Made by a program: the position numbers and the translations under genes | In this document: piece by piece, positions 9,908 to 16,451 of the stretch | Layout of the letters: the number at the start of each line of letters is the position of its first letter | Position numbering within the stretch: the stretch's first letter is position 1 | The notes under the pieces: model-generated | Seen by the model: only the letters and a program-made list of their open reading frames with translations | Database searches by the model: none | What the model was told of the DNA's origin: nothing | Source of the DNA: Ilumatobacteraceae bacterium | GTDB lineage: Bacteria; Actinomycetota; Acidimicrobiia; Acidimicrobiales; Ilumatobacteraceae | Reading direction: 5' to 3' | Length of the DNA stretch: 60,084 nt | NCBI GenBank assembly: GCA_017859395.1 | Contig: JAFMNE010000010.1 | Location: 1-60,084, forward strand

Positions 9908-10777
9908 TTACCCCACCACGTCGCGTAGCACGGCCGGAATCTCTGACGGTCCCGCCCACGTGGCCACGCGCGCACCCGTCGCCGCAGCCAATTCTCGCGC
10001 CGCCGCATCGTCGTCGCGCGGCGCGATGATCACCAATTCGTCCACCGACGCGGCCGCGGCCACAACATCGCCGGGTTCCGTCGATCGACAATCCGACAAC
10101 ACGATGCCCACCCGACGACCCGCACGTGAGCGGCCGAGTTGCTGAGCACACGCCAGCAGCGCCGCCGCGACATCGGTTGTGCCATGCCCGCGGAGGCCAA
10201 GGACCGCATCGACCAGTGCTGCGCCACCATCGGGAGCGGGCGCCGCGGGAGCCATCGGGCGAAGTACCTCCACATCGTTGGCGAAGGCCACAACGGCATG
10301 CTCGCCCGTGGCCCGCAACGCCACGGCGGCAGCCGCCATCGCAGCGGTCGCCAGCGCGTCACCACGCATCGACCCCGAACGATCAACCAGTAGGCACAAC
10401 GACAGATCGGGGCGTTCCCATTCGATCACCCGGAGATCCTCCACCGCGGGTATCCCACCGCCGGCGGCGACCCGTGCCTCCACGGCAGCATCCACGTCAA
10501 GGTCACCGCCCGGGGCCAATGGAGCCGACACCAATCGTCCGGGACGACCGCGGCGTGGCGCCCCGCTGCGCGCCGCAGCGATGATCACCGTGCGAGCCAC
10601 CTCCCGCGCTCGTGCCCGCAACCGTTCATCGACGGCTGCGGTCAATGTGGCCAACAAGCCCAGCGCCGCATCCGGATCTGCGGCCATCGCCTCGTCGAAG
10701 GCCCCCTCATCGAACTCGCCCACCTCGGGTGATACCCGCTCGAATGTCTCGTTCCCGGCGAGTTCACGTCGCGACAC
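9908..10777 (-). CDS. VWA-domain protein, partner of the MoxR-like ATPase
   Basis: A roughly 289-residue protein whose C-terminal half is a von Willebrand A domain with an intact MIDAS start DRSGSM (Asp132, Ser134, Ser136). The N-terminal 120 residues are Ala/Arg/Glu-rich and helical. It is the third gene of the operon with the alcohol dehydrogenase and the MoxR-like ATPase. MoxR/VWA pairs are known as chaperone or metal-insertion modules for specific enzymes, for example CoxD/CoxE for CO dehydrogenase. Here the likely client is the dehydrogenase, which is inference. The GTG start is uncertain because the frame stays open upstream and could overlap the ATPase gene. Confidence 0.8.
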   Translation of the reverse strand: MSRRELAGNETFERVSPEVGEFDEGAFDEAMAADPDAALGLLATLTAAVDERLRARAREVARTVIIAAARSGAPRRGRPGRLVSAPLAPGGDLDVDAAVEARVAAGGGIPAVEDLRVIEWERPDLSLCLLVDRSGSMRGDALATAAMAAAAVALRATGEHAVVAFANDVEVLRPMAPAAPAPDGGAALVDAVLGLRGHGTTDVAAALLACAQQLGRSRAGRRVGIVLSDCRSTEPGDVVAAAASVDELVIIAPRDDDAAARELAAATGARVATWAGPSEIPAVLRDVVG

Positions 10778-10833
10778 TCCCGCACGACCCGGTGGGGCCT
10801 GCGCACCCGAATGTGCTGCTGGTGGCGCCGAAC

Positions 10834-11745
10834 TCAGCCCGTCGGACTCCCCGCCGGGCTCGGCGCTTTTCCCGCCGCCGGATCCCCACCATCATCGGAC
10901 GGCGCCCGATCAACGAACCATCGCTGCCACAACTCCGAGATGATGTCCTCGGTGCTGCGCGACACCCCATCGCGACGTCGTACGCGGCCCGACAGTGCCA
11001 CCAATGCAGCATCAAGGGTGACCGCCGGATCCGAGACGCCGGTGTCGCGCAGCCCGGCCAATTCCACTGCGATAGCGCACATATCGATTGCGCCGCGCAC
11101 CGACGACCCGGTGACCAGATCGCTGTGATCGCGGGTGTCGCGCACCACACCCACCGCCCGCCGCACGATGTCCTCGCCCGCCATGGCCACCTGAGCCAGC
11201 ACGATCGATTCCTCTGCGGGCGCGTCCTGGTACCCCATCGCCACACGACACACCCGGTCGTACACCGCGCCGGAAATGCGCGCCGTGCCGATCGCGTCGA
11301 AGGGATTCATCGCCGCCACCAGACGAAACCCGGCCGCAGCGGGCACCCGACCAAGTCGGGGCACCGTCACCTCTCGCTCGCTCATCACGGTGACGAGCAC
11401 ATTCAGGGTTTCTTCCGGTACCCGATTGATCTCTTCGATGTAGAGCAGCGCACCGTCACGCACTGCGCGCAGCAGTGGTCCGTCCACGAACACATCCGGG
11501 TCGTAGCCCTCGGCCATCACCCGTGCCGGATCGAAATGCCCCACCAGGCGCGCCGGGGTCAGCTCAGCTGTGCCCTCCACGAACTCGAATGTGGCGCCAT
11601 CACCCGCGGCGATCGAGCGCAACAGTGTCGACTTGCCAGTACCCGGCGGCCCCTCGAGCAGCACGTGACGCCCCGCAGCGAGGGCGGCGCGCACCAATTC
11701 GATCTCACGGGCACGGTCGACGACAGCGACCGGCGGCGACGGCAT
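10834..11745 (-). CDS. MoxR-like AAA+ ATPase
   Basis: A 303-residue AAA+ protein of the MoxR type. Walker A is GPPGTGKST (32-40), and the Walker B region reads LLYIEEINR followed by a VTVMSERE sensor/pore segment and LVAAMNPFD. MoxR ATPases act with VWA proteins to remodel or activate enzymes, often inserting metals or cofactors. Its ATG lies 9 bp after the stop of the dehydrogenase gene and the VWA gene follows, so all three are probably cotranscribed. The last 25 residues are Pro/Gly/Ser-rich and probably disordered. Confidence 0.88.
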   Translation of the reverse strand: MPSPPVAVVDRAREIELVRAALAAGRHVLLEGPPGTGKSTLLRSIAAGDGATFEFVEGTAELTPARLVGHFDPARVMAEGYDPDVFVDGPLLRAVRDGALLYIEEINRVPEETLNVLVTVMSEREVTVPRLGRVPAAAGFRLVAAMNPFDAIGTARISGAVYDRVCRVAMGYQDAPAEESIVLAQVAMAGEDIVRRAVGVVRDTRDHSDLVTGSSVRGAIDMCAIAVELAGLRDTGVSDPAVTLDAALVALSGRVRRRDGVSRSTEDIISELWQRWFVDRAPSDDGGDPAAGKAPSPAGSPTG

Positions 11746-11754
11746 CGCGACGAC

Positions 11755-12882
11755 TCAGTCGAACACGATCACGCCACGGATGTTCTCACCGTTGCGCATC
11801 GCGTCGTAGCCCTCATTGATCTGGTCAAGCGAGTAGGTCCGTGTCACCAGATCATCGAGGTTCAACTGGCCCTGTGTGTACAACTCCATCAGGCGCGGAA
11901 TGTCACGGCGGATGTTGCCCGACCCGAACAGCGACCCCACCAGTTCCTTTTCGAACAGGGTCAGGAACGACCCGGGGATCGCAATCGACTGCTCGGCGAC
12001 AGGGTGGATGTTCGTGACGACGGTGCGCGACTTCTTCGCGCCCAGCCAGAACGCCTCGCCGAGCACATCGCCGTTGCCCACACCTGCGGTCATGATCACC
12101 TTGTCGAAACCACGACCCCATGTGCTCTCGCCCATGTTTTCGAGGGCCTCGGCAATGGAGGCGTACGTGTGCGTCGCGCCGAATGCCATGGCCTTCTCAC
12201 GCTTGAACTCCACCGGGTCGATGGCCACCACCGCGCGGGCGCCGGCCATCTTCGCGCCCTGAATCGCGTTTGCCCCGATACCACCGGCGCCGACAACGGC
12301 CACGTATTCACCGGGCTTCACGTCGGCGGCATACACCGCCGAGCCCCAACCGGTGACCACACCGCAGCCCAGCAGGCAGGCCTTGTCAAGCGGCCAGTCC
12401 GGTTCGATCTTCACACACGACGACTCGTTCACCACGGTGTGTTCGGCGAAGGTACCGAGCAGGCACATGAGCGTGAGGTCGGTGCCATCGAGCAGGTGAT
12501 GCCGCGCCGTGCCATCGGTGATCTGCGTGCCAGCCGGGAACGACTCGCCGCCCACATCACACAGATTCGAATGGCCCTGCACGCACGAGTCACAACGACC
12601 ACACGCCGGGATGAAGCCGAACACCACATGGTCACCCGGAGCCAGGCCGCGCACGCCCTCACCCACCTCGAGCACCACACCGGCTCCCTCATGGCCGCCG
12701 ATGATCGGCAGCGGTGGAGTGGCCCCCTCCAAGTCACCGGTCACCAGGTGCTCATCGGAGTGGCACATACCCGATGCCGACATCTTCACCAGCACCTCGC
12801 CGGCGCGTGGCGGGTCGAGTTCGATCTCTTCGACACTCCACGGCGCGTTCCGCTCGTGGAGGATGGCTGCACGTGTCCTCAT
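11755..12882 (-). CDS. NDMA-dependent-type (mycofactocin-associated) zinc alcohol dehydrogenase
   Basis: A 375-residue medium-chain zinc alcohol dehydrogenase. Catalytic zinc ligands Cys40 and His64 are visible (SGMCHSDEH, GGHEGAG), structural zinc cysteines lie in ACGRCDSCVQGHSNLC, and the nucleotide fold carries VVGAGGIGANAIQGA. It closely resembles the nicotinoprotein family assayed with N,N-dimethyl-4-nitrosoaniline, in which NAD(H) stays tightly bound and mycofactocin is the proposed electron acceptor. Divergent placement beside mftABC strongly supports this. It heads an operon with MoxR-like and VWA genes. The ATG has a modest GGGGG ribosome binding site and no leaderless box. Confidence 0.9.
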   Translation of the reverse strand: MRTRAAILHERNAPWSVEEIELDPPRAGEVLVKMSASGMCHSDEHLVTGDLEGATPPLPIIGGHEGAGVVLEVGEGVRGLAPGDHVVFGFIPACGRCDSCVQGHSNLCDVGGESFPAGTQITDGTARHHLLDGTDLTLMCLLGTFAEHTVVNESSCVKIEPDWPLDKACLLGCGVVTGWGSAVYAADVKPGEYVAVVGAGGIGANAIQGAKMAGARAVVAIDPVEFKREKAMAFGATHTYASIAEALENMGESTWGRGFDKVIMTAGVGNGDVLGEAFWLGAKKSRTVVTNIHPVAEQSIAIPGSFLTLFEKELVGSLFGSGNIRRDIPRLMELYTQGQLNLDDLVTRTYSLDQINEGYDAMRNGENIRGVIVFD

Positions 12883-12914
12883 GGTCGACCCCCGTCGATC
12901 GTGTCTGCGACGAC

Positions 12915-12933
12915 CCGTGGGTGACACCCACGG
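12915..12933. promoter_or_regulatory. 19-bp palindrome, candidate operator between the ADH and mftA genes
   Basis: CCGTGGGT and ACCCACGG are perfect 8-bp arms around a 3-bp spacer GAC, 33-51 bp upstream of the dehydrogenase ATG and within the 176-bp divergent intergenic region. The size and symmetry suit a dimeric regulator such as a TetR-family protein, and mycofactocin clusters usually carry a TetR-type gene, mftR. The binding protein is not known and no mftR lies in the window. Confidence 0.4.
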
Positions 12934-13046
12934 CGACCCCCGCCGCGCACCTGCGGTGCTCATCGCACAGTACCCCACGGGGACACCGGTGCGCCTCCCC
13001 GCAGCGCCGCTCGACCCCGACGGCGCCACGGTGACCATTGGTTCGC

Positions 13047-13052
13047 TACGCT
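13047..13052 (+). promoter_or_regulatory. -10 box TACGCT of mftA, leaderless arrangement
   Basis: TACGCT matches TANNNT and is separated from the mftA ATG by exactly 6 nt. There is no Shine-Dalgarno sequence, so mftA is probably translated from a leaderless mRNA. Confidence 0.55.
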
Positions 13053-13058
13053 CGACCC

Positions 13059-13193
13059 ATGGCACCGCACGAGAACTCCATCACCGACGGCAGCGTTGAC
13101 GACGCCCCCGACACCGGCGCCGAACAGACCATCGAGGACGAACTCGAACTGATCGAGGAGATCTCCATCGACGGCATGTGCGGGGTGTACTGA
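13059..13193 (+). CDS. mftA: Mycofactocin precursor peptide MftA
   Basis: A 44-residue peptide with an acidic leader (EDELELIEE) and the diagnostic C-terminus ISIDGMCGVY. In the known pathway MftB delivers this peptide to MftC, which oxidatively decarboxylates the last Tyr and cross-links it to the adjacent Val; MftE then releases the modified Val-Tyr unit. The exact C-terminal match together with mftB and mftC next door makes the call nearly certain. The gene is short and easily missed. It is divergent from the alcohol dehydrogenase gene and lies 13 bp before mftB. Confidence 0.95.
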   Translation: MAPHENSITDGSVDDAPDTGAEQTIEDELELIEEISIDGMCGVY

Positions 13194-13206
13194 GCCCGCC
13201 GGGACC

Positions 13207-13500
13207 ATGACGGTCCATACCGCCACCCTGGGCGCCCTGCGGTTACACCCCAGCGTCGCCGTGCGACCCGAACCCTTCGGAGCCCTCGCGTACCACTACG
13301 ACACCCGTCGGCTGGTGTTCTTACGCCACCCGCAATTGGTTGATGTGGTGCATGCCCTTCATGAGCACGCCGATCTCGACACGACGATGGACGCTCTCGG
13401 CGTCGCCGAGACACTTCGTGGGCCATTTCAACGCGCTGTCGCGAATCTGGCCGAGGCCTGCATTGTGATCACCCGCGACAGCGAGGAAGACCGCTCATGA
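13207..13500 (+). CDS. mftB: Mycofactocin biosynthesis chaperone MftB
   Basis: A 97-residue protein of the PqqD-like peptide-recognition fold. It has the typical LHPSVAVRPEPFGALAYHYDTRRL opening, in which a Val-Arg-Pro-Glu-Pro-Phe-Gly core stands out, and a helical C-terminal half. MftB binds the MftA leader and presents the peptide to the radical SAM enzyme MftC. Its ATGA end overlaps the start of mftC by 4 bp, so the two are translationally coupled. Confidence 0.92.
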   Translation: MTVHTATLGALRLHPSVAVRPEPFGALAYHYDTRRLVFLRHPQLVDVVHALHEHADLDTTMDALGVAETLRGPFQRAVANLAEACIVITRDSEEDRS

Positions 13501-14627
13501 CCAAACTGGCCGACCAGATGAAGCGTGGCCTCGATGCTCCGATCTGTCTCACATGGGAATTGACCTATGCCTGCAATCTCGACTGTGTGCACTGCCTGTC
13601 GTCATCGGGTCGACGCGACCCTCGTGAACTGAGCACCGACGAGGCCATCGCTGTCATCGATGAACTGCGGCGAATGCAGGTGTTCTACGTAAACATCGGC
13701 GGCGGGGAACCCATGCTGCGACGCGACTTCTTCCCCATCATCGACCATGCGACCACCTCGGGTGTCGGCGTGAAGTTTTCGACCAACGGCACCTACATCG
13801 ACACCGACGCTGCCCGCCGGCTGGCCGCCATGGACTACCTCGACGTGCAGATCAGCATCGACGGCGCCGATGCCGCCACGAACGACCTCGTCCGCGGCCA
13901 GGGCTCGTGGGATACTGCCCGACGGGCCATGGATGCCCTTGCCGCGGCCGACTTTGGCGAGTTCAAGATCTCCGTTGTTGTCACCCGCGAGAACGTCACC
14001 CAGCTCGATGACTTGCTCGCCATCGCCGACGGTTACGGCGCGCAGTTGCGCATCACCCGCCTGCGTCCCGCCGGCCGAGGTGCCGACACATGGCATCAGC
14101 TGCATCCCACCGACGCCCAGCAGCGTGACCTCTACCACTGGCTGCTCGAACGAGGCGACCGGGTTCTCACCGGTGACTCGTTCTTCCATCTCAACGCACT
14201 CGGCGACCCTCTGCCGGGCTTGAACCTGTGCGGCGCCGGGCGCGTGGTCTGCCTGATCGACCCGGTCGGCGATGTCTACGCCTGCCCATTCGTTATCCAC
14301 GACGAATTCAAGGCGGGAAACGTGCGCGACCCCGGCGGTTTCGCCTCCGTGTGGAACTCCAGCGAGCTCTTCGCCGAACTCCGTGAACCCGGATCCGCAG
14401 GGGCCTGCGCATCGTGCGGGGCCTACGACGCCTGTCAGGGCGGCTGCATGGCCGCCAAGTTCTTCACCGGGCTTCCCCTCGACGGCCCGGATCCCGAGTG
14501 TGTGTCGGGTCACGGCGCAGCTGCTCTGGCGGCCGCCACCACCGCCCCGCGACCCGATCAGGATCATTCACGTGCCCGTGCCCGCGCTGCTGCCGCGGCC
14601 GTGCCGGTCACGCTCGGACGACGCTGA
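13497..14627 (+). CDS. mftC: Mycofactocin radical SAM maturase MftC
   Basis: A 376-residue radical SAM/SPASM enzyme. The 4Fe-4S cluster motif CX3CX2C is at Cys26, Cys30 and Cys33, GGGEPM follows, and a C-terminal SPASM region carries several Cys residues including CASCGAYDACQGGC. MftC performs the decarboxylation and Val-Tyr cross-linking of MftA. The last 30 residues are Ala/Arg-rich and probably dispensable. It overlaps mftB by 4 bp. The next gene is plsY, not mftD, so the usual order mftC-mftD-mftE-mftF is broken here. Confidence 0.95.
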   Translation: MTKLADQMKRGLDAPICLTWELTYACNLDCVHCLSSSGRRDPRELSTDEAIAVIDELRRMQVFYVNIGGGEPMLRRDFFPIIDHATTSGVGVKFSTNGTYIDTDAARRLAAMDYLDVQISIDGADAATNDLVRGQGSWDTARRAMDALAAADFGEFKISVVVTRENVTQLDDLLAIADGYGAQLRITRLRPAGRGADTWHQLHPTDAQQRDLYHWLLERGDRVLTGDSFFHLNALGDPLPGLNLCGAGRVVCLIDPVGDVYACPFVIHDEFKAGNVRDPGGFASVWNSSELFAELREPGSAGACASCGAYDACQGGCMAAKFFTGLPLDGPDPECVSGHGAAALAAATTAPRPDQDHSRARARAAAAAVPVTLGRR

Positions 14628-14644
14628 GCAACAGCAGTGGTGCC

Positions 14645-15271
14645 ATGAGCGACCTGTCGAGCACCGCGGTGGTCGCCATCTGGATCGTGGTCGTCATCGC
14701 GGCCTACATCGTGGGGACGTTTCCCAGCGCGGTGTTGGTCGCACGCGCCAATGGTGTCGATATCACCACCGCCGGTTCGGGCAATCCGGGAGCATCGAAT
14801 GTGGCCCGGGTGCTCGGCTGGCGGCGCGGCATCTGGGTATTTGTTCTCGATGCGGCCAAGGGCGCCCTACCAGCTGCGGCCAGCCTGCTCATCGGTGCCG
14901 GCAGTAACCCCTCTATCGACGGGCGCGCCTTGGCCTACGCCGGCGGCGCCGCGGCTGTTCTCGGCCATGTCTTCCCTGCGACCAGGAATTTCCGCGGCGG
15001 CAAAGGTGTCGCCACCGGCGGTGGCGCATTTGCGGTGCTGTCACCCGTGGTGTTCCTCGTGCTCATCATCACCTGGATCGTGGTGTCGCGGTTGACTCAT
15101 ACCGCTGCCATCGCGTCGGTCATCGTGGTCACGGCGTTGCCGGTCGGCGTATGGGCGGTGGGCCGTCACCTCTGGGAAGTGCCAGCCACCGTTGGCATCT
15201 GTGCCCTGGTTCTCGTGCGCCACGCCGGCAATCTCCGCCGGCTGGCTACGGGTGCCGAGTCACGACTGTGA
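14645..15271 (+). CDS. plsY: Glycerol-3-phosphate acyltransferase, PlsY type
   Basis: A 208-residue integral membrane protein with about five hydrophobic segments. It has the PlsY motifs SGNPGASNVARVLG, DAAKGALP and FRGGKGVATGGG. PlsY transfers acyl groups from acyl-phosphate to glycerol-3-phosphate in the first step of phospholipid synthesis. The ATG lies 17 nt after mftC, so the gene is probably cotranscribed with mftABC. A link between phospholipid synthesis and mycofactocin is not established, and chance clustering is possible. The frame is open far upstream but the motifs begin just after this ATG. Confidence 0.85.
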   Translation: MSDLSSTAVVAIWIVVVIAAYIVGTFPSAVLVARANGVDITTAGSGNPGASNVARVLGWRRGIWVFVLDAAKGALPAAASLLIGAGSNPSIDGRALAYAGGAAAVLGHVFPATRNFRGGKGVATGGGAFAVLSPVVFLVLIITWIVVSRLTHTAAIASVIVVTALPVGVWAVGRHLWEVPATVGICALVLVRHAGNLRRLATGAESRL

Positions 15272-15285
15272 CCTGTGGATTTTCC

Positions 15286-16380
15286 CTACGCCTCGTCAGA
15301 CTCGATCTCTACGAGCAGGCTCGAGAAGTCGTGCCGATCGAGATCGGGAAGGTGGCGATCAACCACATCGCGCAGCAGGTGCCGCCAGATGTCCTCACGG
15401 AAGAAGTGCCGGCCTTCACGCACCACATAGTTCAACAAGAAGAACCGGTAGGCCTCCTTTAAGAACAGCACCTCACGCTCGGCGAGGGGGAACACGGCGT
15501 GATACGCCCGCAGGAACCGACGGAATCGAGGCTCGAACAAGGTGTGCACGCCGTAGGAAAACGTGGTTCGGTCGCCGGTGCGCGACGACACCCGCGACAA
15601 GAAATAGAAGTCGAGCAGTCGGGTCTCGATGCGGAACCAGTCGTAATCCCAACGAGAGAACAGCCGGAAACCTGCTCCGTCAGCCACACCGGGGTCGGGT
15701 TCCACAGAGAAATTCCCCAGATTCCAATCGATCAGCACCGGCATCTTCGGCCAGTAGTCATAACCCGATTCATGCACCGCCATCAAGAACCGGTGCGTAT
15801 GCCGCCGCACCAGATCAAGCCGTGACGGATCGAGGCCCAGTTCCTCACCGGCGCGACGACTCGCTGTCATCTCGAACAGGTTCACCGCGTCCGAGGTGAC
15901 CGTTTTCGATGTGGGCGGCAACAGGCGTGCCACCGAATGCGTCGCTCGGTGAAAGCGCGCAATCTCCGCGCCCAAGTTGTCGACCTGCGCCTCGCTCAAA
16001 ATGGCCGGCAGGCGGTCGCGCACCTCCACCTCGGTGTAGAACACCACCCACATCTCACCGTCATAGAAGATGAACGGACGGTCGTCCGCGGTCAACATGC
16101 CGGCCATGAAGTCCTCGTACGGCCCACCCGAGAGCAACCGCGTACACCGGTGCAACCGGTCGTGATCCTCCGCAAATAAAAAGAACGAGCCGTAGTTCGA
16201 TGACTTCGCGATGATCGCCGCGCCATCGTCGAGAACCAGTCGGTACACACGGTTCGTCGACACCATCGCGCTCAGTTCAACGATGTCGGCAATGCGTCGA
16301 CCATCGTCGAACTCAGACCATGCGTTACGGATGGCATCCAGATGCCGACGGCTTAGCCCGGCGTCGGCAGCACTGTTCAT
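15286..16380 (-). CDS. Kinase-fold phosphotransferase-like protein, substrate unknown
   Basis: A 364-residue protein of apparent aminoglycoside-phosphotransferase/protein-kinase fold. An N-lobe strand-lysine pattern (VYRLVLDDGAAIIAKSS) is followed by a degenerate catalytic loop LIDWNLGNF, in place of the usual HGDLxxxN, and a metal-binding-type Asp in SRWDYDW. The C-terminal half is rich in aromatic residues. The start is ATG, with GTG three codons upstream as an alternative. It converges on plsY across a 14-bp gap. The real substrate, or whether it is active at all, cannot be told. Confidence 0.6.
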   Translation of the reverse strand: MNSAADAGLSRRHLDAIRNAWSEFDDGRRIADIVELSAMVSTNRVYRLVLDDGAAIIAKSSNYGSFFLFAEDHDRLHRCTRLLSGGPYEDFMAGMLTADDRPFIFYDGEMWVVFYTEVEVRDRLPAILSEAQVDNLGAEIARFHRATHSVARLLPPTSKTVTSDAVNLFEMTASRRAGEELGLDPSRLDLVRRHTHRFLMAVHESGYDYWPKMPVLIDWNLGNFSVEPDPGVADGAGFRLFSRWDYDWFRIETRLLDFYFLSRVSSRTGDRTTFSYGVHTLFEPRFRRFLRAYHAVFPLAEREVLFLKEAYRFFLLNYVVREGRHFFREDIWRHLLRDVVDRHLPDLDRHDFSSLLVEIESDEA

Positions 16381-16451
16381 GACCCACACGATGCCACAGC
16401 GCTCGGGCTCTCACACATGCATCCCACCCCAGCCAAGCGTCCGTGCAGCGG

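Noticed and set aside
10612-12924. Long open frame of 770 codons on the plus strand
   Set aside because: It runs antisense to the MoxR-like ATPase and alcohol dehydrogenase genes, has a His/Arg-rich nonsense composition and no domain, and reflects high GC with biased third positions.
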